A DNA stretch of 64,000 bases from Aquanectria penicillioides (taxonomy: Eukaryota; Ascomycota; Sordariomycetes; Hypocreales; Nectriaceae): positions 2,121,001 to 2,185,000 of the forward strand of contig PYIU01000011.1 of the NCBI GenBank assembly GCA_003415625.1, read 5' to 3'. Below the pieces are notes generated by a model. It had not been told where the DNA came from. It saw only the letters and a program-made list of their open reading frames with translations, and did not search any database. Of this stretch, positions 1 to 11,053 are shown one piece after another. Position numbers and translations under genes: made by a program. How positions within the stretch are numbered: position 1 is the stretch's first letter; every line of letters starts with the position of its first letter.

Positions 1-432
1 CCGAACTGCCCCTCGGAACTTCTTGCAAAGTGTCAAACTGGGGAAATCACTGTTATGCTCGTTCAAGCCCGCACGTATCGCATAGCATCCTTGCTTGTTA
101 TCCACCGTTTGCGATATCCTCTCGGAATTGAGGACCAGATTGGCCGCGAATATGGAGAGAACATATTGGCTGAGCTGAGTCTGTTGAAGCAGTGGCCAGC
201 GAGTGGAGCAACAGGATTCGGACTTGACTTCCCTCTCATGGTAGCCATGCTGGAGGTGCCGGTTGCGGGGGATGACATGTTCGAAACCTTGAACCCACTG
301 AGATTTCATCAACCATTGTCAAATAAGATTAGGGAGTGTGTGTTTTGGATAAAGGAAGCGTACGAAAAGGGTTACAAAGGACTGTGGCCTGACTTAATTC
401 ATGATACGGTATTAGATATCTTGATACCTTAG
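1..432 (+). CDS. C-terminal end of a fungal-specific transcription factor (5' truncated by window edge)
   Basis: The reading frame is open from base 1 to the stop at 430-432, so about 143 residues of a longer protein are present. The sequence resembles the C-terminal part of the fungal transcription-factor family PF11951 (DUF3468): an alpha-helical segment, a block rich in small hydrophobic residues (LDFPLMVAMLEVPV), then a tryptophan-containing tail (CVFWIKEAYEKGYKGLWPD). The DNA-binding part lies outside the window, so target genes and any zinc cluster cannot be judged. The family call rests on recognition by eye of the C-terminal pattern. Confidence 0.6.
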   Translation, partial: PNCPSELLAKCQTGEITVMLVQARTYRIASLLVIHRLRYPLGIEDQIGREYGENILAELSLLKQWPASGATGFGLDFPLMVAMLEVPVAGDDMFETLNPLRFHQPLSNKIRECVFWIKEAYEKGYKGLWPDLIHDTVLDILIP

Positions 433-637
433 ACTACAAGAAGTGTGAACGCATCGAGGCTTTCATTATATGGCGCAGATGTGGAATTTCATGATGCAAC
501 TATTACGACGAGTAAAGGCAATCACGGATTTCAATTAGAATAATATTTTAATGCAGCACTTGGCCTTTGTTAAAAAAAATCTGCTAAAATACACCCTGCT
601 TCCTGTCTATAACTCCGCACCTCGGGCAATCTAGATC

Positions 638-1524
638 TCAAAGGGCATACTGGTCTCTCGGCTTGAGGTCAGTAGGGAATCTCCATCCAAACAAGATAGT
701 AACAGCAAACATTAACACAGAATCAAAGATATACATGGTCCACTCATGGGTGAGAGAATATCCACTGTTTCCTTGGGCATATTCAACCACCCTGAAAATC
801 GATCGGATCATAATTAGAAGACTCACCCAGTACAGCATGTAGAGACTTTGCTTCCAGGGAATCATAACATCAAATGAGTCAGGGGTTGGAGAGCGCTCTA
901 TACGGCGGTGGAATACCACTGCAATAGCACCGAACAGACCAAACATGACCACCTGAACCAGAAGACCAATGATGACGACCCTCTCCCCCCAGACTGCAAG
1001 GCCGGGCTTCTGAATTACCATCAGAGCCACTGAGTTGCCCTGGATCACGAACGAAAGAATGTCTCCGCCAACAAATGTCTTTGTCAGCCTAGAAGGTCTG
1101 ATCATCGAGTACTTGTCACCACGGATGCTTGTAATGATCCTTCCAAGGGTCATGTAAATCGACGCGGCGAAGAGGGTTGGGGCGATGAGTATGAACATGT
1201 TCTGAATCGCGTAGGGCATTATCTCGGACGTTTTATCGTGAGCCACAGTGCGAGTACCGTAGCCTATGACTTCACCAACATACCACAGTTAGTCAGGCTA
1301 TGCATGAGTTAGGAGATTAGGTTCTTACAGCAACATCCTATCGCAAACACGATACAGTAATAGGCTCGTGTTTTGTAGATCTTCCAGGAGATATAGAAGA
1401 GAGATGCAAGAAAAAGAACAAGAAATATCACAGCAGCAGCTTTGCTTGGAAGGTATCGCCAGAGGTAGTAGCCACCTTTCGTGGGTTCAACGCCGGGAAC
1501 AGGGTCCAAAAGCGAGCTCGACAT
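638..1524 (-). CDS. RTA1-like multi-pass membrane protein (lipid-translocating exporter family)
   Basis: Two exons on the minus strand, 1524-1329 and 1269-638, joined by a 59-bp intron (GTAAGA donor, CTAAC branch-like sites, GAAG acceptor), give 275 aa. The family is fungal-specific with seven membrane helices; yeast members affect resistance to 7-aminocholesterol and sphingoid bases. Seen here: a first helix around residues 32-47, then family hallmarks QNMFILIAPTLFAASIYM, GGDILSFVIQ, RSIFRVVEYAQG and HEWTMYIFD, in the usual order and length. The usual glycine-rich stretch after DILSFVIQ reads GNSVALM. I chose the ATG at 1524 because the longer frame to 1563 needs a lysine run encoded by a 5' poly-T/A tract. 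Exact substrate unknown. Confidence 0.9.
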
Positions 1525-2825
1525 CTTTTTTTTTTTTTTTCGTTTGATGGCTTCGATCTGCAACCATGCGGAGAGTCGAAAGATGCAAGAGAAGAAAGAG
1601 GGATATTGAAACAGAACGAGGATTCAAAAAGATTGATTGCAAAAGAGTTCGTTTGTGTTCGTGAGCATGAAGAGCGCCGTGGGGTGAAGCGGCGCGTCAC
1701 TTATATAGATCCTCCGCCACAACAAATGCCTATTCTCATTTCGCGTTAGCACACCCCGTCATTCGTATCGCTTCGAGAAGTATTCTTGGAAATGATCTCG
1801 GATACGGGTAGCAAACCGGCTCGGAATGACTTAGGTGGCTGTGTGGAGACAGGGCCCAAGGCTCCTGGCCTTGGTTGACTAAAAGGGGATGTTATCATTC
1901 TGCCCAGCTGTAGCCTATCTTTGATACAAGCCACTAGTTCCTGGATCTAAGATTAGATTTGATCGACTAACTGTTATGTCCACGGTGATGCGTTGCAGGT
2001 ATGAACAAGACCTGGCTAAGGATAGTTAGTGAGTTGAGTGGTGTTCCTACCGTCGTCGATTTGGTGTCTCGCACACCTAGCATTCTCCAAAAAGAAGCCA
2101 CAATCATAGGACGCGGTTCATAAATTCCAGATCTACACTCCCCGAAAATCCGGCATGAATACAAGACTGAGAATTGGGACATGTATGATCCGCGCCACTG
2201 CTACGGCCAAGGTGGAACGAAGGTGGAATTGACCGTATTGGCATCGTATCTCCTCCCGGTTAGAGATGATTCCGATTGGGCATGAAAGTCAGAAAATTAT
2301 GGGTAAGGTAATGGGCCAATCGCGTTGCTTAAAACCCGAGTGATACGGAATATCATGATGGGTCCTGTGAAACGTTCTTTGGCACTACCAGGGGTGGCAC
2401 TGGATAATTAGGTTTTGACTCGCCCTCTGGATTAAATCAGGGGTCCTTCGCTTCCGGGGCAATGTCAATTGTTCATTTGCTACCTCGGCTTGGAAGTCAA
2501 TGCAAATATTCAACAGTTTCCTGTGGCTATTGTTCATGGTCAAGTCAGCAGAAACCATTGCCGTTGATCCCCAAACCCTTGAGCTCATTTAGGCATCCTA
2601 ATTGACTCCTACCTACACTCAAACAAGGCCCCTAATTCCTTGGCCTTTCTGGTATGGGCTCATGCTGTCGAATATGCCCGAGTCAGTAACACTCCGCCAC
2701 GTTTGTGGATCGCCATCGATGAGTAATCCTAGTATCGTTTGCCGCGAGTTTAGTTCCCGCCTGCTCGAGTTTTTCGGTTCCTCACGCGCATTCTGCTAAC
2801 ATCTCCCGCTTCACGCGCTCGCAAA
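1525..2825. other. Divergent intergenic region between RTA1-like gene and Zn2Cys6 factor
   Basis: About 1.3 kb with no supported coding region. It should hold the promoters of both flanking genes. A poly-T run (about 14 T on the plus strand, near 1526-1540) sits directly upstream of the RTA1-like start codon. No other element recognised. Confidence 0.5.
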
Positions 2826-4133
2826 ATGGACGAATCGTCAAGCAGGGTGGCGAGAAAAGCAACCTACACACCCCCGGATATATCATCGCGCCGCACGCAC
2901 AAGAAATCTAAATTCGGCTGCAAAGAATGCAAGCAACGACGCATCAAATGTGATGAACGTCGTCCATCATGCACGCATTGCACCAAAACCCGGCGTGAGT
3001 GCTCATATCTCACCACAGCTGCGTGTTTGCCGTCGCCGCCTGAGACATCATCGGCACCACCATCGACGACATCAACTCCTTCGGCATCAATAACACCATC
3101 CGTATCGTCATCCTCGACGCATTCATCACATCATCCGCGACCTCCACCTCACTCACCAGCGTCGATACCGTCTCCGGGCACCGCTTTGAACAACCCGCCT
3201 CCTCCATGCACTACCGACGACCGTTACGACTTCTGTCACTTCGAGCTTCTATACCATTTCCAACACCCAATGGGCGATGCTGCGCAGGATGACTGTCTAG
3301 TTGATAAGGAATACGGGAAGCTGGCTGTGAAACTGGCCATCAAAGCGCCCTATCTAATGAACGAGATCCTTGCATTAGCAGCTGCGCACAAAAGCACCAT
3401 GGTCCAAGGGGACCAAAAAAACTTCTATCGCCAAGAAGCCACTCGACTCCAGACGCGTGCTTTGTCGCTGTTCTATACCATTCAAGCCGACATACGGGAT
3501 GATGACTCACTCTCCATTTTCTCATTTTCCGCGCTCCTTGGCCAACACGTGCTGTTTGACATCTTCTCCTCGCACATTGACTTGCCAACCGTTCTAGATC
3601 GATTTGTCCACTGTCTTCATCTACATCGCGGCATCCGTACCATTGCTGGACATTCGATGTCATCAATAAAGTCACAGCTCCAGGCTCAGGCCCGGCTAGG
3701 TATCGCGATGGCCCAGGAAATGGAGCTTACTGGCCCCCGAAGCTATCCGGGAGATGAGTGCGACAGCCTCATAGAGTTTCTTCAAAGGGGTGGGCTTAGC
3801 TTTCCGGAAAGGAAGGTTTATGAAGATGCCGTCGATGCACTACAGCAGACGTTCGACAATCAGCGCGATCCTGATTTGTCGTCTCAAAGACGCGCTTCCG
3901 CCGCGCAAGAGTGGCTGGTCCGCCTCTCCGTAGATTATGTCAACTTGGTAGCTCAAAGGCGACCAGAGGCCCTTGTCATACTCGCATACTATGGCATGCT
4001 ACTGCACAATTCCAGGTTTCACTGGGCCTTTGCTGGAGCAGGACGCTTCCTGGTTCGGTCTATTACTTCGCACCTTGGAAGCTATTGGTTTGAATGGCTT
4101 GAACGGCCAAACCAGATATTAGAAGACCATTGA
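2826..4133 (+). CDS. Zn2Cys6 binuclear-cluster transcription factor
   Basis: Intronless 435-aa nuclear DNA-binding protein. The zinc cluster is complete: Cys32, 35, 42, 49, 52 and 59, with the canonical C-x2-C-x6-C-x6-C-x2-C-x6-C spacing, preceded by a basic stretch (SRRTHKKSKFG). A low-complexity Ser/Pro/Thr linker (about residues 65-130) leads to a fungal transcription-factor domain with an HFELLYHFQH-type start and an AYYGMLLHNSRFHWAF C-terminal block, the arrangement seen in Upc2-like and related small C6 factors. Target genes unknown; the RTA1-like and reductase genes are its nearest neighbours. The pattern and length are typical and nothing looks broken. Confidence 0.92.
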   Translation: MDESSSRVARKATYTPPDISSRRTHKKSKFGCKECKQRRIKCDERRPSCTHCTKTRRECSYLTTAACLPSPPETSSAPPSTTSTPSASITPSVSSSSTHSSHHPRPPPHSPASIPSPGTALNNPPPPCTTDDRYDFCHFELLYHFQHPMGDAAQDDCLVDKEYGKLAVKLAIKAPYLMNEILALAAAHKSTMVQGDQKNFYRQEATRLQTRALSLFYTIQADIRDDDSLSIFSFSALLGQHVLFDIFSSHIDLPTVLDRFVHCLHLHRGIRTIAGHSMSSIKSQLQAQARLGIAMAQEMELTGPRSYPGDECDSLIEFLQRGGLSFPERKVYEDAVDALQQTFDNQRDPDLSSQRRASAAQEWLVRLSVDYVNLVAQRRPEALVILAYYGMLLHNSRFHWAFAGAGRFLVRSITSHLGSYWFEWLERPNQILEDH

Positions 4134-4465
4134 TTGTGGGACACATGTATGACGCAACCTATAATACGAGTAGGTCCGCCGTGTTGCATTAATGCCAAGA
4201 TCCTTCTGTACCATAGCAGATCACCATCCTGTGTGAATACTCATGGGCCAAGTGCTGGATGATAACAGCGCACATCTGCTCCATGTGTGGCGGGCTAGAC
4301 CCTGCCGCGATTATCCTCCACGAACTCACATGTCGAGTATGTCAGGGAGCCTGGCTAGAAAGTGAGACCCGTCGATTTCGCACAAAATCCAATTGAATTA
4401 GCACTTTCTAACTAAAAACATACAGATGCTGCTTCTTTATCGATATTGAGGATGGCACACTTGCC
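4134..4465. other. Convergent intergenic region
   Basis: About 330 bp between two converging 3' ends. No gene, repeat or obvious terminator structure seen. Confidence 0.5.
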
Positions 4466-5588
4466 TCACTTGCCCTCCCTTTTCGCCAGTTCTAGGTACT
4501 GACCAACCACTTCCTCTACCATCACATCATATTTAGCAAGGTCAATGCCAAGAATTTCTCTTGTCTGTTCAGTTCCTCGTAAGCAAATGATCAAACCACA
4601 ATGAGTCAATGAAGCTGCGAATACATGCCTTGCTCGAATCCCATTTCAATGGAATAGTCTTCCTTGGAGTGCCATCTTTAAAAAGACCGGAACTGAATGC
4701 CTCAGGGAAGTGCCTCTTGGCAATGGGGATCGTATCCTCCCATTCTGCATCGGTGTTGAGGACGAACGATTGGTTTCCCTGGACACTTGAATCCAGGGCT
4801 TTGACATGCGCCCGAGCCACATCCGAACAGAGCACTGCATTTCCGATACCGTCCTCGCCTTGGTTGCCGGTCAATAGGCCGCCGATAAGCGCATTGGTTG
4901 AATCCGTACGCATATCTGTAGTAGTAGTGACGAGCTCATCCTTTCCAAAGATCCAGGACGGCATGATGGAGATCATATCGAAGCTCGTGGCGTTGTCTCT
5001 AATGAAAGCCTCTGAGGCGTCGAGAGCAGCCGCCTTGCTCACACAATAAGCCTCAAGCTCAGAGCCGTACGGTGGCGGCGAAATGGTCACACGGTTATCA
5101 GGCCCGCGTATAACCTCGCGTTCCTTAGTGTTTGAGACGTAGACTTCAGCCGGAGCGATGGCCACAGTGGAGCTGGTCATGATGATGCGCCGCACCGTTT
5201 TGCCATTCTCATTTGCAGAATTAAGAATGCTCAAGCTGCCTTTAGCCGACGTTGCGATGAGTTCTGCCTCCGTTTGCTCTTTCGAAACGGCCGAAGACTC
5301 TTCGCCAGCGGCAGTAGGGAGAGGAGCAGCTGCGTGGATGATAAAGTCGACTCCTCTTACAGCGTCATCGTATGCGCCAACAGCAGTCATGTCTGGCACC
5401 ATGGTAAACATCAGTTGTGTTTCGGGAGGATCCAGAGCAGAGATTGACGGAGCCGCTAGAACTTTGTCTATCTTGGCCTGTGATCGTGCTGCGACGCGAA
5501 CTCGATAACCGCTTTTGAGGAGATCAACGAGAATCGCAGATCCAAGGTAGCCGGTGCCACCAGTAAGTAGAACGAGTTCTCCGGCCAT
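4466..5588 (-). CDS. Dihydroflavonol-4-reductase-like NAD(P)H-dependent oxidoreductase (extended SDR)
   Basis: Two exons, 5588-4629 and 4564-4466, give 352 aa. The Rossmann motif TGGTGYLG (residues 9-16) lies near the N-terminus, and YCVSK supplies the YxxxK catalytic pair. Fungal members reduce aldehydes or ketones such as methylglyoxal or secondary-metabolite intermediates. The 64-bp intron has a GC-AG boundary (AAG|GCATGT...CAG): only this splice restores the family C-terminus, giving SSKTREILG followed by VVGQYLELAKREGK. Without it the frame runs into an unrelated tail ending at 4569. An in-frame ATG at 5672 would add 28 residues that do not resemble the family, so 5588 is preferred. Confidence 0.88.
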
Positions 5589-5824
5589 GATTCGAACAAG
5601 CAGACACTGCGCTCCACTGGAAAGATTGATTGAGGGATATTTTGTGATTTTTCTTTTAGGACGGTAGCTCATTCATCATCATTTTTATACTCAACGGCCT
5701 GCCCCTTTGGGAAATATGAAGACTTCAGGTCAGGAACACAGTGTTGCGGCCGTTATTCACACATATTTCCTATTTGGGCGGTGGTGGGTCTAGAGTCTTC
5801 CAACCACCTTCGGGCTTGATGTAG

Positions 5825-7540
5825 TTAGTCCAAGTAACTACACATTCCTCTTAATTCCATGAGTAATGGCTGGCAATGATATTGATCCCACAGAAATGTA
5901 GACAATATCCCGCGGATGCTGCCGTTGTCTAGAGGAGTGCCGCGCGGATATCCACGTGCAGTAGACTGAAAAAGACTCAGGAACCATTGCCCTTCCAGGC
6001 AAGTCTCTGTGACTTCACCTGTTCCGAGCAACCCGACAAAGGCTACCCACAGCAAAGCTTCCCTGTTACCTGTCCAGATTTCTCTCTCAGATCGGGTCAT
6101 CCCCACTATAGTTTGAAGTTTGGTGCATAATCTGTGCACTAATGGGCTCTTCGGTGGCAGTTGGCGCAAGGCTACGTACAAGAGGACGTAGGCAGCGAGA
6201 ACAAGCACACGGGAGCGCCTGCTGGCATCTGATTTGTCGCTGCAATCATGATAAAGGTGTCGCAAAATCGATTCCTCGACAATGTTGAACAGAGTCCGCA
6301 TCGCCTCAAGCGACACCATCGATGCCCGATGAGCCAAGAGCAACTGTCTCAGTTGGGTGAATATTCGAAACGGTTCATGGAGGTTGTCATTGGTGATTGA
6401 ATGGTCCCAAGGCGGATGTTTAGCACGGTTGATGATGGAATCTGGAAGAGAAATGACGTCCTTGTGTAGCAGTGGGAAGCTCAGTCCACGACCCATCACA
6501 GCAGCAACCTGCATATCGGCCCTGAATGTAACTATTAGTATAGCTAAGGAGTGGGTCATTTTTCAAACGTACAAATTGATTGATTTGCAAAGAACAAAGT
6601 CATCCTTGAATCTTTTGAGGCCGCCCTCTGAGCTGGATAGATTCTGGACGCCTTGGAGATGCGTCTCTGCTGCCGCAAAATCACTATCGTTAATCTAGAG
6701 TCCAGTTAGTAATTTGTAAAATCGGCTACCAGGATACAGTTTACCTCCACAATTACCAAGGTTGACATGGCAGACATTAAGAAGGCTATGCTATCATCTC
6801 CGATAGAGCCGGCGTGTGCTAGACGATTCCTTATCGCTCGTATTGCTTCACCTTTCTGGCGAATACCCTCAAGCCGGATCGAATGCTCTAGTTCTGGATA
6901 TTCTGCCCGCCATAATATTGCAGTCATGGCAAGAGTGCTGTGCATCATTGGCGCGCTCTGCAGTGCATAGGGGAACCATGATCTGCTCCGGTTGGCTGTG
7001 GCTAAGTTGAGGTCAAATTTAGTCAGGACTAGTAATCCGAATCAGATATATTAGCTGGAATCTTGGATCTCCGAGGATTGGCAGTCAGAGAACTTACAAT
7101 ACCTGACCAAGTGATCAACTTCTACATTGTTGGGTATTGGCAGGCTGTTGAACGGATCAAGGCTTCCATTGCATACAGATTGTATGCGGTACGTCGGAAT
7201 CTGTTTCCAACCCCGTTACGAAGTCACTATCTGCTTTGATATCCAGAATCATCGGCTCGAGGTACAGACTCACCTCTGTAGTTGTATACTCGAGCGTTGT
7301 TGATCCGTCCGGCCTGATAGTAGACGTAGAGCGATCACTAGTCAGATTCACTACTTCATCCAGATCACAGCGTATCATGAGCTCATCCGTAAGTTTCGTG
7401 GAGCGAACACCCTGTCCTGGTTTCCTGGCCCTTGAAGGTTTTTGTAGCCCAGCACGGATTGCATGACTTCTAACAGACCCTGTCAATTTAGGTAACTTTC
7501 CATCCCTACCTTTTACAGCGATAAATTTGAATTGTGTCAT
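5825..7540 (-). CDS. Fungal transcription-factor-like protein without a zinc cluster (PF11951/DUF3468 type)
   Basis: Five exons on the minus strand: 7540-7274, 7200-7098, 7001-6745, 6694-6573 and 6521-5825. All phases agree and give 481 aa. The N-terminus has the small basic motif SVRSHAIRAGLQK typical of this group, where a Zn2Cys6 cluster is often absent; none is visible. Next come DPFNSLPIP and SWFPYALQSAPMMHSTLAM, conserved features of the regulatory domain, then a helical domain to the end. Introns use GTGAGT, GTAAGT, GTAAAC and GTACGT donors. DNA binding is therefore not shown by the sequence; a co-regulator role is possible. It is divergent from the SDR gene at 8404. Confidence 0.8.
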
Positions 7541-8403
7541 TTTAACAGATCATTGCATTTCTGAGCATGTTTCTCAGAGTGATTGATTCAGGGTACTCGA
7601 GACGGATATAAGGAGCGCAGTCGCGATATCTCCGACCCCCTTGCGACAAGGCCCACTTTTGTCCATTGGGCTTCCAGCGTAGGTGTTCAGCGGTACGGAA
7701 GTACTATGTTCCGTGACACGCGCCGATCAGTGTTGAATTCCACTTTAGGGTAGTGAATCTTGATATGTTCGTTCCATTCAGGAAGAAAAGAATGAAGCGC
7801 TATCAAGCAGCCATCTTTTGAGTTATTTGTACTATCCAATAGTCAGGCCTGATATATATAATAGCTGCACAAATCAATACCAACCCAATTGGGGTTCCAT
7901 TTCGGGTCACTGTTCATCAGATGGCTTGAGGCGGATCACGATTGTGTGTTGTGTCATTCGCAGTTGCACCAGAATTTTTGTTTATGACGGAGTTTTTGCA
8001 ACCTGAAAGTATTTTATTTGTCCCCTTTCTCCTCGAATTATTTGTAATGCAATATTGGTTGACAAATCATGTTGAGTAGCATTGACGCTATCACCGGCTA
8101 CTTTGGCCGACACTAGATCCACTCTGAATCAACAAGGAATTCGTGGCCTGAGTTTGTCGGGTTGCGGCCAATTTGGCCTAGACCTGGCTATTCTTGCTGG
8201 AAAAGACGTATTTGGATTTGTAATAGCAGCAATGGTTGACCGGAAGGTCCGATTTGGTGACATCAAAGAATACCCGTCCTTCGTATCCTCGGATCATTGA
8301 ATATAAAGCTTAACAATATCCTCAAAAAAATATGTGGTGCGCATCTAAGCTTTCCAGATATAACAAGTCAACCCAAAATTTCCAAAGCTCCTCCATTAGC
8401 AAC
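7541..8403. other. Divergent promoter region, TF-like gene / SDR
   Basis: About 860 bp without a supported gene. Short AT-rich runs near 7850-8060 and a TATA-like AATATAAAG near 8300, about 100 bp before the SDR start, are the only features seen. Confidence 0.4.
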
Positions 8404-9147
8404 ATGGCGTCCCAATCCACCCGTCCACTTGTCCTCGTCACTGGCGCCAACCAAGGCATTGGCCTTGCAGTGGCTCAGAGTCTAGCCAGCAATCACTCAT
8501 ACCATGTAATCGTTGGCGCACGCAATATCGAAGCCGGAGAGAAAGTGGCAAGCGGACTTCGTGATGCTGGCCACGCCGCTTCAAGTGTGCAGCTAGACCT
8601 CAATTCGCCTACGTCTATCGAAGCTGCTGTCGCTAAGATCGAAAAGGATTTTGGGTATCTCGATGCCCTTGTCAACAATGCGGCTATCTTGATTGACTTT
8701 GACCAATCTCTGAGTACTTGGGATAAATTTAATAAAACCTTTACGACAAATGTCATTGGGACTGCCGTTCTGACTGATGCCCTCGTTCCGCTCTTACGCA
8801 AGGCAAAGGCAGGCCCGCCCAGGATCGTCTTTGTTACAAGCCGTATGGGCAGTCTGGAGGTTTCGACAGATAAGACAACAGCGTGGCACAACATCGACTA
8901 TAAATCTTACGATGCAAGCAAGGCAGCAGTCAATATGCTGATGCTCAACTATTCGCGCATCCTTGAAGATGCCGGTGGCAAAGTCAACTCAGTATGCCCG
9001 GGCCTTGTGAAGACGGCTCTTACACACTATATTGAGTATGGCCACAGCCCTGAGATTGGTGCGTCACGCATCGTTGAAATGGCGACTGTTGGTGAGAATG
9101 GACCAACAGGAACTTTTACGGATCGAAATGAGCCAATCCCCTGGTAA
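8404..9147 (+). CDS. Classical short-chain dehydrogenase/reductase
   Basis: Intronless 247-aa cytosolic oxidoreductase. The cofactor motif TGANQGIG is at residues 13-20, the NNAA structural motif is near residue 90, and YDASK supplies the YxxxK pair after a TSRMGS strand. The length and order match the classical SDR family that resembles carbonyl reductases. An upstream in-frame ATG at 8332 would add 24 unlikely residues; the ATG at 8404 has a good context (GCAACATGG). Substrate unknown. The C-terminus ends in the PTGTFTDRNEPIPW block common in fungal carbonyl-reductase-like SDRs. Confidence 0.9.
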   Translation: MASQSTRPLVLVTGANQGIGLAVAQSLASNHSYHVIVGARNIEAGEKVASGLRDAGHAASSVQLDLNSPTSIEAAVAKIEKDFGYLDALVNNAAILIDFDQSLSTWDKFNKTFTTNVIGTAVLTDALVPLLRKAKAGPPRIVFVTSRMGSLEVSTDKTTAWHNIDYKSYDASKAAVNMLMLNYSRILEDAGGKVNSVCPGLVKTALTHYIEYGHSPEIGASRIVEMATVGENGPTGTFTDRNEPIPW

Positions 9148-10744
9148 AAAGGTCGCAGAATGATATTTGTGGGAGACTTGATGGCCCTGACGCCCTGATA
9201 GACAATGGTTTCGAATATGACCACCGTCTAAGTGCTGGACAATTAAATATTTCCCTACTTAAAAACACTGCGGGGGCTGGGGGTTCTGAGAGCGGCAGAT
9301 CCAAAAGTTCTTTGTATGATGCTCGTGATTCAATAATGGCCCTGGAAGCTCATTAGAGTTAGAAGATTCCATCTGATCCGTTAAATATACAAAGCAATAG
9401 TGCTAGGAGGCTATTTCTGAAGAAAAAAAAAATAGGCATGGTGAACATTATCAGCTCCATTGTTTGAGAGAGTGGGTAGCTACGGGACATGCGGCCCTCC
9501 ACGGGCAACAGCACTGAATTGTGAACGACGCAGGATGCTTCAAAAAGTAGTTTTTCTATTGATATGGACTCTCTAATACATCTAGGAGATCGGAATTCCG
9601 AAGCTCCGAATATGGCAGCGAAGTCTCCCTGCGCATTCTCATCACTCTTTCTAAGTGAGATATGATCAATATCACCCGTAGTCTCGATCCAGGCCCTCAT
9701 AGTATCCCCGCCGCAACTTCTCTCCATCACGCCAAGCCATATGACGGATAGTATCTATAAATTCAAACAGCTTTACTCTTACACACGCCGATAGACCAAT
9801 ATCTGCTTGGCACCCATCTGCCACGTTCCTGGCTCCACATTCCACGGATGAGTCGGCATGTGAGATCCCATCTTGTGATAAGTCTGGCGATCTCCAGGAG
9901 TGTGAGATGTCCAGTACATAATGGTCGGGGAATTTCTCAGGAACGATGAGGAGGCTGCCGAAGATAGAGATTGATCTGCCCATATTACACTGTGCTCGCT
10001 GGGTCATTGCCCGTGCTCATAGGCCTGTGGTATTCTACTGTCTAGTACTTCTATGAAGATCTGCACTGAGAAATGCGGACCCGGTAGAACGGTCCAATCC
10101 CGCAGCGCTAAGGGCGATTATAGGTTGCTGGGTTTACTATACTGGAAGGCCGGCACTTCCGAGACAGGCTTGACAAGCGCCAGAAACAGAAATTTGAGGT
10201 TCCATTGGAAGCCTTCATTCCAATCCCCAGGCCCCATAGTCACGCCCGGTGTATTTGTCGTTGGCCACCGAATTTACAGTGGGACTCACTATTATCTTGC
10301 GCCGATATACTGTTTCCTTTGTAGAATAAGGTCATATTTTTGAGAGTAATGGTATCTAGACCTCCAACAAGGAGCCATTGTAGAAAGTTTGAGTAGTTTT
10401 AGAACAAACTCTTCATAATCTTCTCTCTTTAATGATATTCCTTCTAAACGGAATGCTCGCAGACGTTACTTGATCCATTGGCTGATGTCATTCCTGACCA
10501 TAGTTTGGCTTTTTGCTCGTCAGCACCTGCCTCTTGTATGATGGACAGTGGCATTCCGTCTTGAATGCGATTGAACACACAGTGAGTAGGATATCAGAAT
10601 CCTTGCTATTATAAAAGACAAGTGATCTCGTAGGTGCACCTTTGTTCGCCAAAGTCAACTTCTAGCCTAGGGCTATAGTATCCGCCTTTGACAATTGGCT
10701 CTCCTTAAATCCTATTGTTGCGAGGATCTGACTATTCCGCAGCA
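9148..10744. other. Gene-poor interval with unrecognised minus-strand ORFs
   Basis: About 1.6 kb. Two overlapping minus-strand frames, 10007-9672 (111 aa, true ATG) and 9730-9359, could be parts of one interrupted gene, but neither resembles a family I recognise and no in-phase intron joining them was found. Treat as noncoding or relic sequence. Confidence 0.3.
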
Positions 10745-11053
10745 ATGAAGCCCTTTTCGGTAGTTTTCGCCTTGTTGTTGACCAACACGGTTGCTGCTCT
10801 AGCGGGTAGGCCCTATGCTGTATTGTCAGCCGGTGAAGGCGCTGGTTTGTTGAACAGTCTGAATGCACCGGTGAAACGAGAAGATGCTGCCCAGGCCGAA
10901 GCTGATGCTCAGCCCGCTACAAACCTATTCGATATCTCAGGTCTTCTGAACGGTCTAGTTGGTGGAGTTAGCTCTAGCACATCAAAGAGCACGAGTGTTT
11001 CCACAAGTACATCAGCTAGCTTGCTCAATCAGGGTATCAGAGCAATGAATTGA
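10745..11053 (+). CDS. Small secreted protein with possible Kex2 processing site
   Basis: A 102-aa single-exon protein. It starts with a clear signal peptide (MKPFSVVFALLLTNTVAALA, cleavage likely around residue 20-24) and has a KR dibasic site (NAPVKRE, around residue 40) that could be cut by Kex2. The rest is rich in Ala, Ser and Thr, contains no cysteine, and has a GLLNGLVGG segment. No enzyme family recognised. It lies alone in a gene-poor interval, a common setting for effector or cell-wall-associated proteins, but that role is inference only. Confidence 0.6.
   Translation: MKPFSVVFALLLTNTVAALAGRPYAVLSAGEGAGLLNSLNAPVKREDAAQAEADAQPATNLFDISGLLNGLVGGVSSSTSKSTSVSTSTSASLLNQGIRAMN

Noticed and set aside
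5589..5672. N-terminal extension of the reductase to the ATG at 5672
   Set aside because: Adds 28 residues before the Rossmann strand that homologues normally lack; the ATG at 5588 gives the standard N-terminus.
2826..9147. Secondary-metabolite cluster (two regulators, DFR-like reductase, SDR)
   Set aside because: No PKS, NRPS, terpene cyclase, P450 or other backbone enzyme is present in the window.
9359..10007. Two overlapping minus-strand ORFs that might form one gene
   Set aside because: No known domain and no in-phase intron to join them; kept only as a note in the intergenic entry.
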